Positions 1-12,900 of a DNA stretch of 64,000 nt are shown here, piece after piece (within the stretch, counting starts at the first letter, position 1; each line of letters opens with the position of its first letter). Origin of the DNA: Calcarisporiella thermophila CBS 279.70 (Eukaryota; Calcarisporiellomycota); NCBI RefSeq assembly GCF_041956535.1, contig NW_027192202.1, positions 666,870-730,869 on the forward strand, read 5' to 3'. The notes under the pieces are model-generated. The model was not told the origin of the DNA and made no database searches. It saw only the letters and a program-made list of their open reading frames with translations. Both the position numbers and the translations under genes were made by a program.

Positions 1-29
1 TATCTTGAGCACACGAAAATTCTATCGAA

Positions 30-103
30 GTTTTCGTGGTGTAGTTGGTTATCACGTACGCCTCACACGCGTAAGGTCTCCGGTTCGAACCCGGACGAAA
101 ACA
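30..103 (+). tRNA. tRNA-Val (anticodon CAC)
   Basis: Complete cloverleaf. A 7-bp acceptor stem (GTTTTCG with CGAAAAC) leaves an A discriminator at 103. The anticodon stem is TACGC/GCGTA with loop CTCACAC, giving anticodon CAC (valine). The T arm is TCCGG-TTCGAAC-CCGGA. There is no intron. A T-rich run from about 105 to 118 fits a Pol III terminator. Confidence 0.95.
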
Positions 104-1215
104 TTTTTCACTTTTTTTAAAGTGCATGAACCATATATTTATCTTTAGAACATTTTACTCGAATTTCCTGACGCGCACCTGCTGACTATGGATCGACTCT
201 GAAGCTGAACAGCTAGCACATAGCTCTATATGGATTATTAGTGTTGTTATAACTTCCTTTTAGGATGTCGAGCTATGTAAAAACATCTTTGCACCAGCAT
301 TTGATTGGAATGGTTAATATCTAGTGCATCCAAAAGCCGGTCGTTAGTTTTTGAATATTTTTCCGAGGAATCGTATTCGACAGAATCATATTTTGAGATA
401 CCCCGAAATTAGTAGCTTGCATTTTCTTCATATGACTTCTGCATCCTGTGTCTGCCAATCTTCACCCCCAAAAATACTGCATCCTCCAACATACGGAATT
501 TATATTACTTCAATACCCAATGGGAATATGAGGGAAAGACTCAATAGTGGCGAGGATAAAGGCTTCAAGGGTGAAGCTGTGTTTGTAAAGAATAGATAGA
601 TTTTATCACAACCTATTGGCTAATACGATAGCCAAACGCGCAGAGAGCGGCACTGGTTGAAGAGCAATTTAAATATCAAAGGTTTACTTTTTTTCGCTCT
701 ACGTCATTGGTATAGCATTATTGTTTTCACGGGCACTTCCTTCAAGACGGATTTCGGTAGAGAAATTAAGGTGAAACGCGAGCGTTATGGAGGTCAAAAT
801 TAGATACATCCTTTAGAGCGTATATCATCATATTCTTTAGTTTTTCTTTTATCTATATTTGAAGTGCCTTAAGATAGCAGATCTAACTAGATTGCTAGTA
901 CATTGCACTGGACAATTTTTATGAATTGTCTAAAACGATGAATCTTATAATGGACCGTAAAGCTTAAAGAGCACAGCGAAGAGTGAAAAAGAAAAGCTTT
1001 TTATTTCCTGTACGAGATCAAAAGAAAAAAAAGTAGGCTAAAACAAATAAAAAAAGAGACTTAAGCAAGAAAAGTTAAAACCGAGAAACTTTAAAAAGAA
1101 GAAGTATAAATTTCTCATACACACAAAAGAGAAAAACAGAGCCCTCTAAGCACACACACACCCCCGCTAAATAACAGACAGCAACTCCACCTGGAAAGAT
1201 GGGAAATCCAACACT
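104..1215. other. Intergenic, no gene recognised
   Basis: AT-rich DNA between the tRNA and the 3' end of the Rab11 gene. The only sizeable open frame (351-599, plus) has no recognisable domain and no splice partners, and looks like chance. The last 250 bases are purine-rich and probably 3' UTR of the Rab gene. Confidence 0.6.
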
Positions 1216-2006
<791 letters not shown>

Positions 2007-2578
2007 TATGAATTATCTAGAATTTTAGATCTTTCACAAATCTACAAGCCAAAAAATGGGTGAACGCAACAGCAGTAACAATAGAAAAAAAGGGAGTGGA
2101 AAAGTGAGGATAAATTGAATAGGGTACCTATGAAATTTGATATAGTCGAGGGCAGGCTTTCCCCCCTTATTTAATTCATTGCGCAGCAATTTATTTTGCG
2201 AAACACCCGATTTTCTTTAGAGACACATAGGTTATAGGGAGGGGGGGGTCCAAGAGATCCACAAAATTACAAGTTTTATTTGTTCCTAATCCTTTTATCC
2301 TTACTCTATCATTCTACTGTACTCCATTCATTATTTCTCTTTATATTTAGAAAGGATTTGTACTTTAGTGTATGCTTGACTTTTCAGAACAACTCCGAGC
2401 TTTTTTCCTGGCATTCCAATCCATCCTCCTATATCAAACTAGGAGACCTGGCGTCTCATACCTAACATCTCTCCATTATTAACTGTTACATACCCTCCTC
2501 TTCAATTTTCCTCGCTCTCGACAAAACGCATTGACTACTAGGCGAGAGGCGAAGAATTCCGCAGATAAATTCGCAGTC
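2007..2578. promoter_or_regulatory. Divergent intergenic region
   Basis: Separates the starts of the Rab11 and MIT-domain genes and must hold both promoters. It is AT-rich with a G-run near 2240-2248 and pyrimidine-rich tracts before the MIT gene start. I see no diagnostic regulatory motif. Confidence 0.5.
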
Positions 2579-4291
2579 ATGCCTTCTCCCCAAAATCCCT
2601 CCATCAGCACCAAACCACCCTCTGCCACTTCTTCAGCCGTGCCAACCCCCTCTTCATCACACAAGCTTAAGCATCTTCTAGATGCCGCACATAGTAAAGC
2701 CCACATGGCTGTTCTTCTAGATGAAGCACATAGATATCAAGAGGCAGTCAATGTATACCGGGAGGCTGTTGCCATGCTCGCACATCTTGTCGATGTAGCT
2801 ACATCGTCCGGTCACCGCAAAAAATTAAGGCACATAGTGAGTGGCTTGATCGCTAGCCATTTCTCGAACGTCAGATGCTAATGATTTTAATATTGCCACT
2901 TGATACCTAGCATGATACCTACGAGAGGCGAATAACTATATTACTGGACGCCCTGTCGTCACCGACCGGAGTGGACCAACATGGGGATAACGGGAAACTC
3001 TCAAGGAGTGAAAATCTGATGACTCCAATGAGCCCTGCTTCCAATATCTCCTCGTCGCAAAATACCTCAACTCCATCCGAACCATTATCCACCGAATCAG
3101 TAGCTGGTGTCCCCAATGTCGAGAGTGGCCGTCTAGAGGCTAGGCAATCTCCAAGCATGGCTATTTCGCCTCTACCAAAACCCCAGGTAGAGTGCATATC
3201 TCCAGGGTCACAATCGCCTACAGAGTTGGCTCCCCCACCTTCATACCCCCAACCGTCCTTGAAGCATTCATCCATGTCTAGCATCGATTCGCTCATGTCA
3301 TCATCAACCATAGCATCTACTTCGTCTGCCTTGACCTTTAGATTGAGATCCGGGTCCGAGGAGGTTTCGGTCAAATCACGTCATCGCAAGAAGGAACCAC
3401 CCACCCTCTCCTCCGCTCCGGCACGAGAGCAACCGGCACCCTCTTTGTTCCAAATGGAGAAAGAGGACGGGCAGGAGAGCGGGCGTCCAATAGCCACCCC
3501 GTCCACACCATGGATGTTTGCACCGATGACACCCAGTCATGGCGAGTACTATCCAATGTCTCCCCAATATCCGGTAGAAAAGCCCCCAAGAGACATCTAT
3601 CAACGCTCGTTTTGGCTGATGCGGAATTTAGAAAGAAGTATGCGAATAGGCTCGTATGTGAGCGGAAGGCTCTATATACCGCGAGGGATTTGGTAAGGCG
3701 GTTAAATTTCGATGCATCGAGAGCTATAGGAGCTTATATGCTTATTTTGGTTTTTTTTTTCTTTCAAGGCTTCAATCGAACATTCGGCTCCCAAACCTTG
3801 AAACCAAAATACAACTCTGTGAAACCATTGGCGAAGCCCTTTCTCGGTTGGCGCAGTGGGAGAACCTGAGTGATATGGCAGGGATGCTACATGAATTAGA
3901 GTCCGTTCATACCGCTCTGGAAACGGCGCAGTCGATTCTTACACGGAAGCTTGGAGTGCGGCTGGATTCTCTCGCCGCCAAGGCTGATGAGAGTAACAAC
4001 GCGATCGTGGAGGTGGGCAGCGCTCGAGGGCGAAAATCCTCGATCATTGCTTGGGGCTCAAGGCTTTCGCTCTCTATGGACAGGATGCTCTCACGCTCCA
4101 TCCAGGATTACGTGGAGGGGGTGATGAAAGTGTTTGCGCTGGCGCAGCGCTTAGAGACGTGGCCACGATGCGACGCCCTCGTTAGCTCACGGCTGGAGCA
4201 ATGGGTCCAGGTGGTTGGATGCGGGTTGTGCAGCATTGTTGTGGAGGACTTGAGTCTGTTAGTAGCCAAATGGATTAAAAGAAGCGAGTAA
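2579..4291 (+). CDS. MIT-domain protein, fungal type
   Basis: Three exons (2579-2836, 2911-3692, 3769-4291) give 520 residues. The start ATG is at 2579; the frame opens earlier only through a TTG. A MIT helical bundle covers roughly residues 22-110 (HKLKHLLDAAHSKAHMAV ... YERRITILLDAL), split by intron 1. A long Ser/Pro-rich linker follows. The C-terminal third (SFWLMRNLERSM ... LYIPRGIW, then a helical region to the stop) is the conserved part of a fungal MIT-protein family. MIT domains bind ESCRT-III tails, so an endosomal role is likely but inferred. The second intron carries a T(10) tract just before its acceptor. Confidence 0.85.
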
Positions 4292-4436
4292 CTTATTTGT
4301 TACTTTATGATGATTTGTATTCTCGTTATGTGACATTAGCTTTGACTGCAAGAAGACGAGTAAACTGTACTTTATTTCCTTCATAAGTTCGAACCCCTTT
4401 ACCTAAGTATCGGGCACTACAGTGCATTTGCTCACA

Positions 4437-5173
4437 TCAACCATAGCGCAGCCCCACGTAAAAACCCGCAACAAAGCTCCCCTTGAACTGGAAGTTAACG
4501 GTGAGCAAATCGATCAACCGCCGCAGCAGGCTCCGGACCTCCACCTCCCCCTCCTCGTTTGCCGCCAGCCGTTTTCTGAACAGAGACTCTAGCTTGCCCC
4601 ACTGGACGTTCACCACTCCGTGGTAAGCCAGGATTTGCAGCACCACGAAGCTTGCTCCGACGAAGAGCGCGAATAATTTACCGAGCTTTTTGACCAGATA
4701 TCCAGTGCTAAAGCCGAGCAGCGCACCGAAAGTGATTTTTTCGCGAGAAAATGATTTGGTCGGAGTGTTCAGGAGCTCGTCAGGAGGTAGCGGTTCTGCG
4801 AGCGATTTTTTTGCAGTGGGCGTGGGTTTTGTGGAATACACAGCTAGTATCGATTGGCATCATTATTAAAGGGATCAATGGCATTGGAGTTTAGCACGAA
4901 TGGCTTACTTGATTGGCAGTAAATCGAGCGATGCAAGGGGAAGATTCCAGCGGTTACTGCTCCAGCAGTGACGATGGGTGTCATGAATGGCCTTAGCGGT
5001 GGTGCAGCCTTGGTTTGCACTACATTACTCGCCATTTAGTCACATTCCATGCGCTGCTGATTTGGCTATATATTACCTGGGGCGAGTTTAGTACGGAATG
5101 CCGGGGCGAAGTGATATCGCGGGACCTGGGATCTCAGGAGTGAATGGGCTCGTGACGAGAGAATGCGTTGCAT
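4437..5173 (-). CDS. FUN14-domain mitochondrial membrane protein
   Basis: Three exons (5173-5077, 5019-4909, 4843-4437) join in phase to 204 residues. The first 32 residues (MQRILSSRAHSLLRSQVPRY...) are basic, Ser/Arg-rich and lack acidic residues, like a mitochondrial presequence. The C-terminal 100 residues form the FUN14 domain: ITFGALLGFSTGYLVKKLGK, a hydrophobic segment FALFVGASFVVLQILAYHG, and the terminal GSFVAGFYVGLRYG. FUN14 proteins sit in the outer mitochondrial membrane; FUNDC1 is a mitophagy receptor in animals. No LC3-interacting motif is obvious here. Intron 1 holds an in-frame ATG at 5035, so an unspliced transcript could make a form without the presequence. Confidence 0.88.
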
Positions 5174-5424
5174 TGTGGATCTTGCAGAGAACAAGGGTAA
5201 AAGCAAAGAAAGTGGCCAAGAGCAGAAAAGGTAGTTAGGCCTTATTTTTTCATACCCCAACGCCGAGCTCTCCTGTATTGGCGTTATAAGATAATAATCT
5301 CCGAACAATTTTATTACAAGTGCAAAATATGATAAAATGAACAATGCCAGTACAAAAATAAAACGTTGGTCTAAAGTGATTAAGGGAAAAAATAAAGATA
5401 GATAAGCTTCTATAAATGTATGGT

Positions 5425-5649
5425 TTACAATGCTAACAATTCCTCGCTCTCCAGCTTCGGGGATAACGACATCTTAATGACGCGCTCCTCTTTGAGCATC
5501 TCGTCGAATTGCCTTTCTTCTCGCTTCGCCTTATCTACGGTGGGCATTAACCCGGCGCCCGTCAGAAGAGGGTTCGAGAGGGCGTTCTCTAGCCCAATGG
5601 AGGAGCGGCGAAGGAGCTTGTGGAGAAAGTTCTTTTGCTTAGTCTTCAT
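5425..5649 (-). CDS. Small hypothetical protein (doubtful)
   Basis: An open frame of 74 residues starting MKTKQKNFLHKLLRR and ending LESEELLAL. The N-terminal part is basic and amphipathic; the C-terminal half is charged and helical (DKAKREERQFDEMLKEERV), which looks protein-like rather than random. The frame stays open upstream for another 27 residues. I recognise no family. It could be the last exon of a larger minus-strand gene whose upstream exons I cannot define, or a chance frame. Confidence 0.3.
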   Translation of the reverse strand: MKTKQKNFLHKLLRRSSIGLENALSNPLLTGAGLMPTVDKAKREERQFDEMLKEERVIKMSLSPKLESEELLAL

Positions 5650-6872
5650 TATGGGATTGGAGGAAAAAAGCAAGAGGGAGAATGTACAGCGAGCGTGTAG
5701 AGGAAAGAAGAGGAGGGGGGGGAGGGGCAAGGATGGAGATGGGAATGGGGATGAAAAAGCCAGACGGCGAGAGCCGGAATCCCCGCGCTATATACCTAAA
5801 GAGCTGCAAGTATTTTTAGCACGGCTTCGAAAGCCTGTATCTCGCTCACCCACTTACAAAGAAGGGGTTTTATTTCGAACATTTGGTCGGCTCGCGGGTC
5901 TGCACGACCCAATCGTGCTACGGCCGATTTACCAAGGAATCGAGCAATCCCAGCCGCGGTTACCAAGCCCAGCCCTGTGGGAGCGTAACCCGAGGACGAA
6001 AATAAGAAAAGCCACCCGAAAGCGCCTCTAATGGTAGGTGGTGAGCCCATATTTCCCTCGACAAGGGTGAGTGTGGAACCAGTTAGTGCAAATTCCCCCC
6101 CTGATTTGGAAACCCCTCTTGTTGCACGGGCTCTCCAAATAATTTGGCCCATTTGCGCTAGCAAGCCTTTGGGCAAGAGCCTTAGACATTTGGGTGCTCC
6201 GCGCCCCTAATTCAGTCAGACCCCAGTTTCCGCAAGAAACAAGGCCCTTCGGCGCCGCCTAACCAAGGCCTGTATCACCCCCTAATCAGCCAGGCCAGCT
6301 GCCAGGCCCTGGCGGCGAAGCGCTTAAGTGGAATAGGCATTACCACATGATTATCAAAAAAGGGTAGGACGGGCTGGCTGAGGGTGTTCTCGCGCAGGAA
6401 ATATTACCTCAGTCACGATGGATTGCAGATGGGCCTCAATGGACTCGTATGGTTGGAGTGCGGTGCGTGCAGAGGGAGACCGTATAGATTAAGGGCCGCT
6501 GATTTGGTTAGACAGTGGGGCTGGAAATGAAGAAATGGCAGGGCAAGCCATCCAAAAATTGCGAAAGAGATCTAGCTTACTTGAGACATCGGAGTAACGT
6601 ATCCGAGGTGTTTGTGCTTCGTCATGCTACCTCTCAATGTTCCAAGGCCAAAAAAAATGGATACAATATTTTTTATTCGTTCTTGGCGGGCGACAGAGGA
6701 TTAAGATAGACGAAGAGCAATATATGTATCATTATCTTGCCATTTTCATAATCGTTTTGGTAAAGTTAATGGCAATGACCCTATCAGTAAAGAAAGGCCG
6801 GAAAATCGCAAAAATTAAATTACCTGAGAAAAATCTAAATATTCGACAGTGAAATCCCGCTCAGCGATTTAA
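5650..6872. other. Intergenic, GC-rich island, no gene recognised
   Basis: Positions about 5750-6330 are clearly GC-richer than the flanks. A minus-strand open frame of 126 codons (6176-5796) has no recognisable domain. I see no terminal repeats, transposase motifs or splice-joined exons. It may be an eroded insertion or an unrecognised gene. Confidence 0.4.
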
Positions 6873-6943
6873 GCGTCAGTAGTTGACTGGTACAATATTT
6901 CCCTTCCAAGGAAAAGGACGGGGTTCGATTCCCCGCTGACGCA
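6873..6943 (+). tRNA. tRNA-Gly (anticodon TCC)
   Basis: The acceptor stem GCGTCAG pairs with CTGACGC, leaving A at 6943. The anticodon stem is TTTCC/GGAAA with loop CTTCCAA, giving TCC (glycine). The T arm is GGGG-TTCGATT-CCCC with flanking pairs. Length 71 nt, no intron. A T-rich stretch follows at about 6960-6974. Confidence 0.94.
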
Positions 6944-7297
6944 GAATACGATGGTCTAATTTCTTTTACTTTTTCATTGCCCGAACGCCTCCTAGTTGAA
7001 GACATAACAAAAGTTACATTTATTGCTAATATTTGGATGCTTTAATAGGGGAAGAAGACACCATAATTTTTCAACGGTTGGTTTCGATTAAGATTGCAGT
7101 AAAGGAGAGAAAAGAGGGAGCGTATTATTAAAGAGAGGAACAGGGTATTGAAGAGTGACAAGGAGCGGAATTAATGCAAGACTATGTAATAGACTATCCC
7201 AAAAGAAAAATAATATATATACTGTAGAATTATATTAAGGATATTATTAAAAATACGAGTATCGGAGCCTATCCCTAAACTTCTCAAAGAAAAAACT
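6944..7297. other. Intergenic, no gene recognised
   Basis: AT-rich and purine-rich DNA between the tRNA-Gly and the 3' end of the minus-strand coiled-coil gene. Nothing beyond the tRNA's T-rich tail and probable 3' UTR. Confidence 0.5.
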
Positions 7298-8917
7298 TTA
7301 CATTGCCAGTATCAAAGGCTGTTTTTCCTTTCGCTGTAGTTGCTCAAGCACCAGGCCTTCCAAATTGCCACAGCGCTCACGCAGCTCTTGCACTTCGCGC
7401 TTCAGCTGATCTCGTTCTACAATAAGCTCTCGGATCTTGCGGTAGGCAAGGGCCGACAGGCTTTCGAACTTGTCACGCGAATCGCGCATCGCTGCAAGTA
7501 GGCGACGGCGAGACCGTTGGTGGGAGGCAAGCTGAAGCTGGGTCTCGTGGAGTTGGGCGGCTAGATCCTGTGATTTGCTAGCAAGGGTGTCGGCCGAGGT
7601 AGAGGCCGGTGATGGGAGTGGGCGAAGAAGCTCGATGGAGTCGTCGGCAGTCAGGGTGGTTGCCGTATTGGTGCTTGCGGTGGAGAGATTGAGCGAGGAA
7701 CGCTGCATGATAAGGAACATGGGTGGATGGTGTGTGGGAGACAGGCTGGTTAGATCCCATGGAGTGGTAGCCTGTGAAGCCTTGTGGTGGGTCTCGACTG
7801 TGATGGTTTGGGTTTGAACATGTCGCACACGAACCGTGACTGTTTTGGACGTGGACTCGGCCCTTGCTGCCTCCCCACCTTGCTTGTCAGGTAGTGCTCG
7901 AATGCTTTGTTCGAGATGCTGAACATGCTCCTTCCCTAAGCCTTCCTGGGCAGATTCATTCTCGGAACGATATGGCCGTACACGCTCAGCTAAAGCATTC
8001 TCATCCGGGTCCAACGGCTGGTTGTTGGCTCCTTCACCCTTCCCAACCTCTGGTCGCCAATTAGCGCTTTCTGGGTCTTTAGAGCCCACGGCTTCAGCAG
8101 CCCTAGTTGCTATATTAGAATTAGATACAGCATCTATTTCTCCTGAGTTAGCACAATGGAATCCTTCATTCGAGAGAGGCCGTGAGAATTTTTGCCCACC
8201 TTGTCCATTTACTCCCTGTGCTATTGATATGTTTAATCCGGGCATCGAGTTACGATGGTTCAATACTCCCGAGCTGGTGTCGGTTGCGGCCGACTGCATC
8301 ATCGTGCTATGTGGAGGAGATAAGGGCGACAAGATACGTCCAGCTGCCGCTACGTCGTCAAGGATCGAGAAATTGCCGGTGTCAACTGTAAGCACTCCTG
8401 GCGTCACAGTTGTTGAAACAATTGTCTCGGCGAGAATGGATGAGTCGCGCTTCATTAGGCGTGGCGTAACAGTCGGTGGAGGGGGTCGGGCTGGAGGTGA
8501 GGTGGTGGAAAGCGGGGTGTAGTCTGTTAGAATCGGGGTGTGCTTCTTGGCGCCAATATTCACGGCAGTTCCATTAAGTGAATTTTTGGTATTATAAGCG
8601 CTGTTTGACAAAGCGGGACGAGCTGGATTAGGCGAGGGGAGAAATGGGCGCTCTTCGGCAGCTACCTGGCGCTTGGATAACTGCTTGCGCATAAAGAAGA
8701 TGCCACGCTTCTTTTGCGATTGCTTTGATGGGATTGGGTCGGGTTCATTGAGGAGCTCTGGCCCTGTGGTAGCAAGGAATTCGGCAAGGCGTTGTGTGTT
8801 TGTGCGCGGTTTCCTGGAGGTGGTGGTGCCGGAGAAAAAGTCATCACTGGAGTCATCGGAGTCTTCGTAGACAACGGTGAGCGGACTCTTTGGAACAAGC
8901 TGGGTATGTTGTGGCAT
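7298..8917 (-). CDS. Ser/Thr/Pro-rich protein with C-terminal coiled coil, unknown function
   Basis: A single uninterrupted frame of 539 residues, unusual among these intron-rich genes. Three parts are visible. The N-terminus is acidic (YEDSDDSSDDFF), followed by a conserved-looking short motif RTNTQRLAEFLATTGPELL at about residues 38-56, a form that recurs near the N-terminus of many uncharacterised fungal proteins. The middle is a long, probably disordered Ser/Thr/Pro region. The C-terminal 90 residues are strongly helical with heptads (ERDQLKREVQELRERCGNLE), so it probably dimerises. I do not recognise a named family, and no enzymatic motif is present. Confidence 0.8.
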   Translation of the reverse strand: MPQHTQLVPKSPLTVVYEDSDDSSDDFFSGTTTSRKPRTNTQRLAEFLATTGPELLNEPDPIPSKQSQKKRGIFFMRKQLSKRQVAAEERPFLPSPNPARPALSNSAYNTKNSLNGTAVNIGAKKHTPILTDYTPLSTTSPPARPPPPTVTPRLMKRDSSILAETIVSTTVTPGVLTVDTGNFSILDDVAAAGRILSPLSPPHSTMMQSAATDTSSGVLNHRNSMPGLNISIAQGVNGQGGQKFSRPLSNEGFHCANSGEIDAVSNSNIATRAAEAVGSKDPESANWRPEVGKGEGANNQPLDPDENALAERVRPYRSENESAQEGLGKEHVQHLEQSIRALPDKQGGEAARAESTSKTVTVRVRHVQTQTITVETHHKASQATTPWDLTSLSPTHHPPMFLIMQRSSLNLSTASTNTATTLTADDSIELLRPLPSPASTSADTLASKSQDLAAQLHETQLQLASHQRSRRRLLAAMRDSRDKFESLSALAYRKIRELIVERDQLKREVQELRERCGNLEGLVLEQLQRKEKQPLILAM

Positions 8918-9914
8918 TTAGCGCGGTATTTTATAGTTCAGATGCTCTCTACACACACTCGTGGGAGTATACAAGAAATGAGTGATGTGCTCACGCTTTA
9001 AGATTATAAGGAGATGTACTGAAGGGTTAAGGAGAAAGGACAGAACGAAAAATGAAAGGTATCAAAAACAGTAAAAACAAGAAATAAACAGGAAATGGGA
9101 TGAGGAACAAACAATTCTAAGAAAACAAAACGCTCAAAAAAACTTCGACAGGTTTTTGCCTACCATACTAAACTGTGATTGTTAAGCTTACAAATTTTAA
9201 TTGCATTCGTTTCAAGCCTAATTTGAGATGATCTTAAATGCACAGGACTGGTCCCCCCGCCCCCAGCTGCTCACGGACGGCAACTGCACGTCACATAATG
9301 TCAGCACATCATGGCATCCAAAAAAGCTCAGGTCAAGGCTGTCAATGAAAACGTCTAGTGGATGGATAGTCACTACTAACAACGACACGATACAAGTTTT
9401 TTTCTGGTATTGTAAACAGAGGCTGAGGTCAAAGAAGCGGATATCATGCAGTTTTCCTATCTATATCCCGCAAACGATTCTATTGCCATAGGGTAGTTTT
9501 CCCCTCCCCCGAATTCATCCTCACCGATGGCTTTGTAGTATCAAAAACGCTATCTACTCCAAGCAGTCGCACTCTATTCCCTAAACTTTACAAATTCTAC
9601 CAACTCAGCATTGGGAAATTATCTTAATACTGCTTAGCTGCCGATGGATTTTGGCGACCGTGGTAAATATAGCGCATTTATCCAAAATTTATTAAACATA
9701 GTCTTAGATCTGGGCAATATGAAATATGGATAGAAAGTTAAAAAAAAACTAAAGGGAAATAGAGAATAAAAAATTGAAAGTTCGTGAAAAAAAGGAATAA
9801 AAAATAAAATACAATTCCCTCAATGTGATCCTTAGAAATCAGAACTCGAATTGCATTAACAATAAATCAAAAGGACCTCCTTGCACTAAGGGGTGTAAAG
9901 CGCAAAGTCATAAA
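8918..9914. other. Intergenic, no gene recognised
   Basis: About 1 kb between the start of the coiled-coil gene and the 3' end of the Ssk1-like gene, both on the minus strand. A plus-strand frame at 9228-9491 has no domain. The rest is A-rich with homopolymer runs. It should contain the coiled-coil gene's promoter next to 8918. Confidence 0.5.
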
Positions 9915-12900
9915 CTATGCGTCAACCTTCTCCTCACTCATATCGTTTTTAGCGCTACGATCTACCGTTGTCTTCGGCATATTTTCCATTGGGTTGGGCC
10001 CACCGACTTCTGCTGGAGGGGTGCGTCGTCTCGTGTTCGCTGAGGCAGCTTCGGCATCAACATTGGCACCTCGTGAAAACGAGTAATTACCGGGAAGCTT
10101 CAGATCGAACCGGGCTCCCTTTTTTGACTCTTCAGATGGAGTCCGCACCTGCGATCGTCCACGTGCGCGTTTTGACTTCTCCCCTTTACCGGAACCATTG
10201 CCGAAATCCGAGCCCGAACGCTCTGCCATATGCAAAGTGTCCTCTGCCTTCTTCCACCGTCGCCACCCTTCGAAATCAATCAAGGCCTGCATGCAGCCCC
10301 ATTCAACGATCTTTCTCTCCAACCAGACTAGCGAAACGGGTTTCGTCAGGAAATCATTACATCCAGCCGCCAGCGCTGCATGTCTGTCAGATTGCAATGA
10401 ACTGGCCGTCAGTGCAACAATGATGACCGGCGAACGGAAAGGTGATGGAGGTATTGGGACACCCTCTGTTTCGGTAGCCGTAGGTTGTTTGGTGGCAAAT
10501 ACTCCGACATCATGATCGCGCTCATAGCGGCGGATTTCTTTTGTTGCGTCGATGCCACTCATTACCGGTAACTGGATATCCATCTATCAGAAAGAGATCA
10601 GATTTGAGCATAAGTTCGTTATGGGAAATGGGAGGTTAAGAGAATATACCAGCACTAGATGGAAACCTCCTTGTTTCCACTTTTCCACCGCTTCCAGCCC
10701 ATTATTAGCGACAGAATACTTGATCTTCCGCTTCTTCATAAAAGTCGATAGAATGGTTTGATTGATTGGGTTATCCTCCACAATTAGTACGTTAATTGGC
10801 GGACTCTTCACAAGATTGTGGATCGGCTTCGGGGGCCCTGCGGGTGGGTCGGTTGCTCGCCGCTCTACCACAGGGTTGGGCTCGAATTTCTGAGGGGGTG
10901 CAGCGTGAGGAGGAGAGGGAGGAGTTTGGGAGGCGGTGTTCCCGGGGTTATTCCCCTTTGAGCCAATTTCCTCCCCGCGTCGAACATCCGACGAAGACCG
11001 CTGACGACGTGCCGGCGCGCTAGGGGATCGCGGTCGTCTTTGGGGTGGGAAATTGAACACGGGAGGACAGCTCGCCGTAGCCTTAGAACTGATATTATTG
11101 GGGTCAAAAAGTACGCCATGAGGTGTGGGAACTCCGGTTGGGGAGCCTACATACAATGGGATTTGGGAGTCTGAGTGATATGCCACCATATTTGGTTTCT
11201 TTGTGCGCTCGAACGCAGTTGCAGCAGCGGGAGATGGGGACGGTAAATGGTAAAAGGGGTCTGACATACTAATCGGCGTGGTTGCAAGAGGGACGTAGTT
11301 TCCATCAGTTGCCAAGTGGTGGAAAGTGGCATATAATGCGGTAAGAATGCGCCGAGGTCCCGCAGGTTTAGGGAGGATTGCAATCTGAATTGGAGTCAAA
11401 CCGGCGGCCGCAACCGACGTTACATACTGCTGGATATCGTACTTGACTTGCTTATATCTTTGAAGAGATGTGAAATAGATGACAGTAGAGTCCACTTTCG
11501 GCCGGGAAGAGATATGGTGATCCCAAGTGGTAGGCAGGGAATAGGAGCGACTTGGGCGTATTTCTTGCTGCTCATGTACAATACGCTCGAGGGTTGCCAC
11601 ATCATCGTCGATTATGATGAATGTCGGTGGATCCTGGGATGGTCCCTGCTTGGCATCATCAATATCACGATCCTCCTTTTGCTGCTGACTTGGTTGGTCG
11701 TGTGTTTTCTTCACACCCTCATCCGAAGTTGCATCCTTGGCAATGCCCTCGGACTCCTCTGATCCTTCTCCGACTGCAAAGTGTGATACATCCAATCCCC
11801 AGATGGCAAGTGAGGTAGTGATGTGTTTAGCAAACACAGACTGAGCTGACGCGTGAAGTGCTACCTTCAATCCAGATACCGACTGTGAGAAGCGCTGTAA
11901 TTCCTCATGTGTTGGCTCGGGCATGGACTTAATGTCAATCCGAGGGCAGTTCTCCAGGGGCTGTATCTCTTCTATTGAGTGGTGCTCTTCTCTAGTTGAA
12001 CCTGACGGCATCTGGAAAGTGACCAAGATATGTTGACGGCCATCCCTATCTTCCGCCGATAGCGTTGCTCCGATATACTTCAGGATATTGGGTAATAGGT
12101 TGGCATTCGGGGAGAGGATTGGGTCAAGGGACGGTGTCTCTGCCAATTGTTGCGATAAGTTAGCAGTAATCTCGAAGGTCACCTGTACGTGGTGGTCACC
12201 AACGGATTCTGAAGAATTGATTGAATCTGAATTTGAGTTTGGAGAAACCGGTTGAACTTGGAGGCCCATCTCTATTGAGGAACCAGGGTTGCAAGAATCT
12301 ATGAGCGTTTTCAATAGCTAAGAGTTATCAGAACATTAGTGGGGGTCGGTCTAATGGATATGGATGGAGAATTCAAATTACATTCATCAGCGCATGTCTG
12401 AGCAACCCTTCATCCCCAATAATATTCGAATGATGCAGCCCATAATCGATGTGATACAGTACCAGCTCTACATCTGCTGCTGATGCAGTCCCGGCAAGTA
12501 AATCGCCCAAATATTGCATTAGCCCACAGATATCAAATTCTTTCTGTACAGTGGTACGCTCAGTCAATTCTTCTTCCCCCAGTAATCGGTCAATGGTGGG
12601 CAAATTGGTTGAGAGATAAGTCACATGTTTGGTGGCCAAGTTGAGTGCAGTGAGAGAGGGGGTGGGTATTAGGAGACCGCTTGCGGCCAGTTGCTCCTGT
12701 GGCTTTAGCAATTGTCTTTTGGGACACACTAATTGCAGAGTGTTGCTGGACAATTCCATGGCGTCGAGCAATTCATTCGTTAGCATTTGCATCAATTGAT
12801 TTTTTCGCGCCGCGCTCCGCGCTGTGATCTGCTTTATCAAGCCATCTGTCTGATCCAGCCTGTGCTTAAGAATCTGACGTCGTTTTTCAACATCGCGGTC

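Noticed and set aside
351-599. 82-codon open frame after tRNA-Val.
   Set aside because: No recognisable domain, composition bias or neighbouring exon to support a gene.
5796-6176. 126-codon minus-strand frame in the first GC-rich island.
   Set aside because: No motif, repeat border or conserved feature seen; described only as part of the intergenic stretch.
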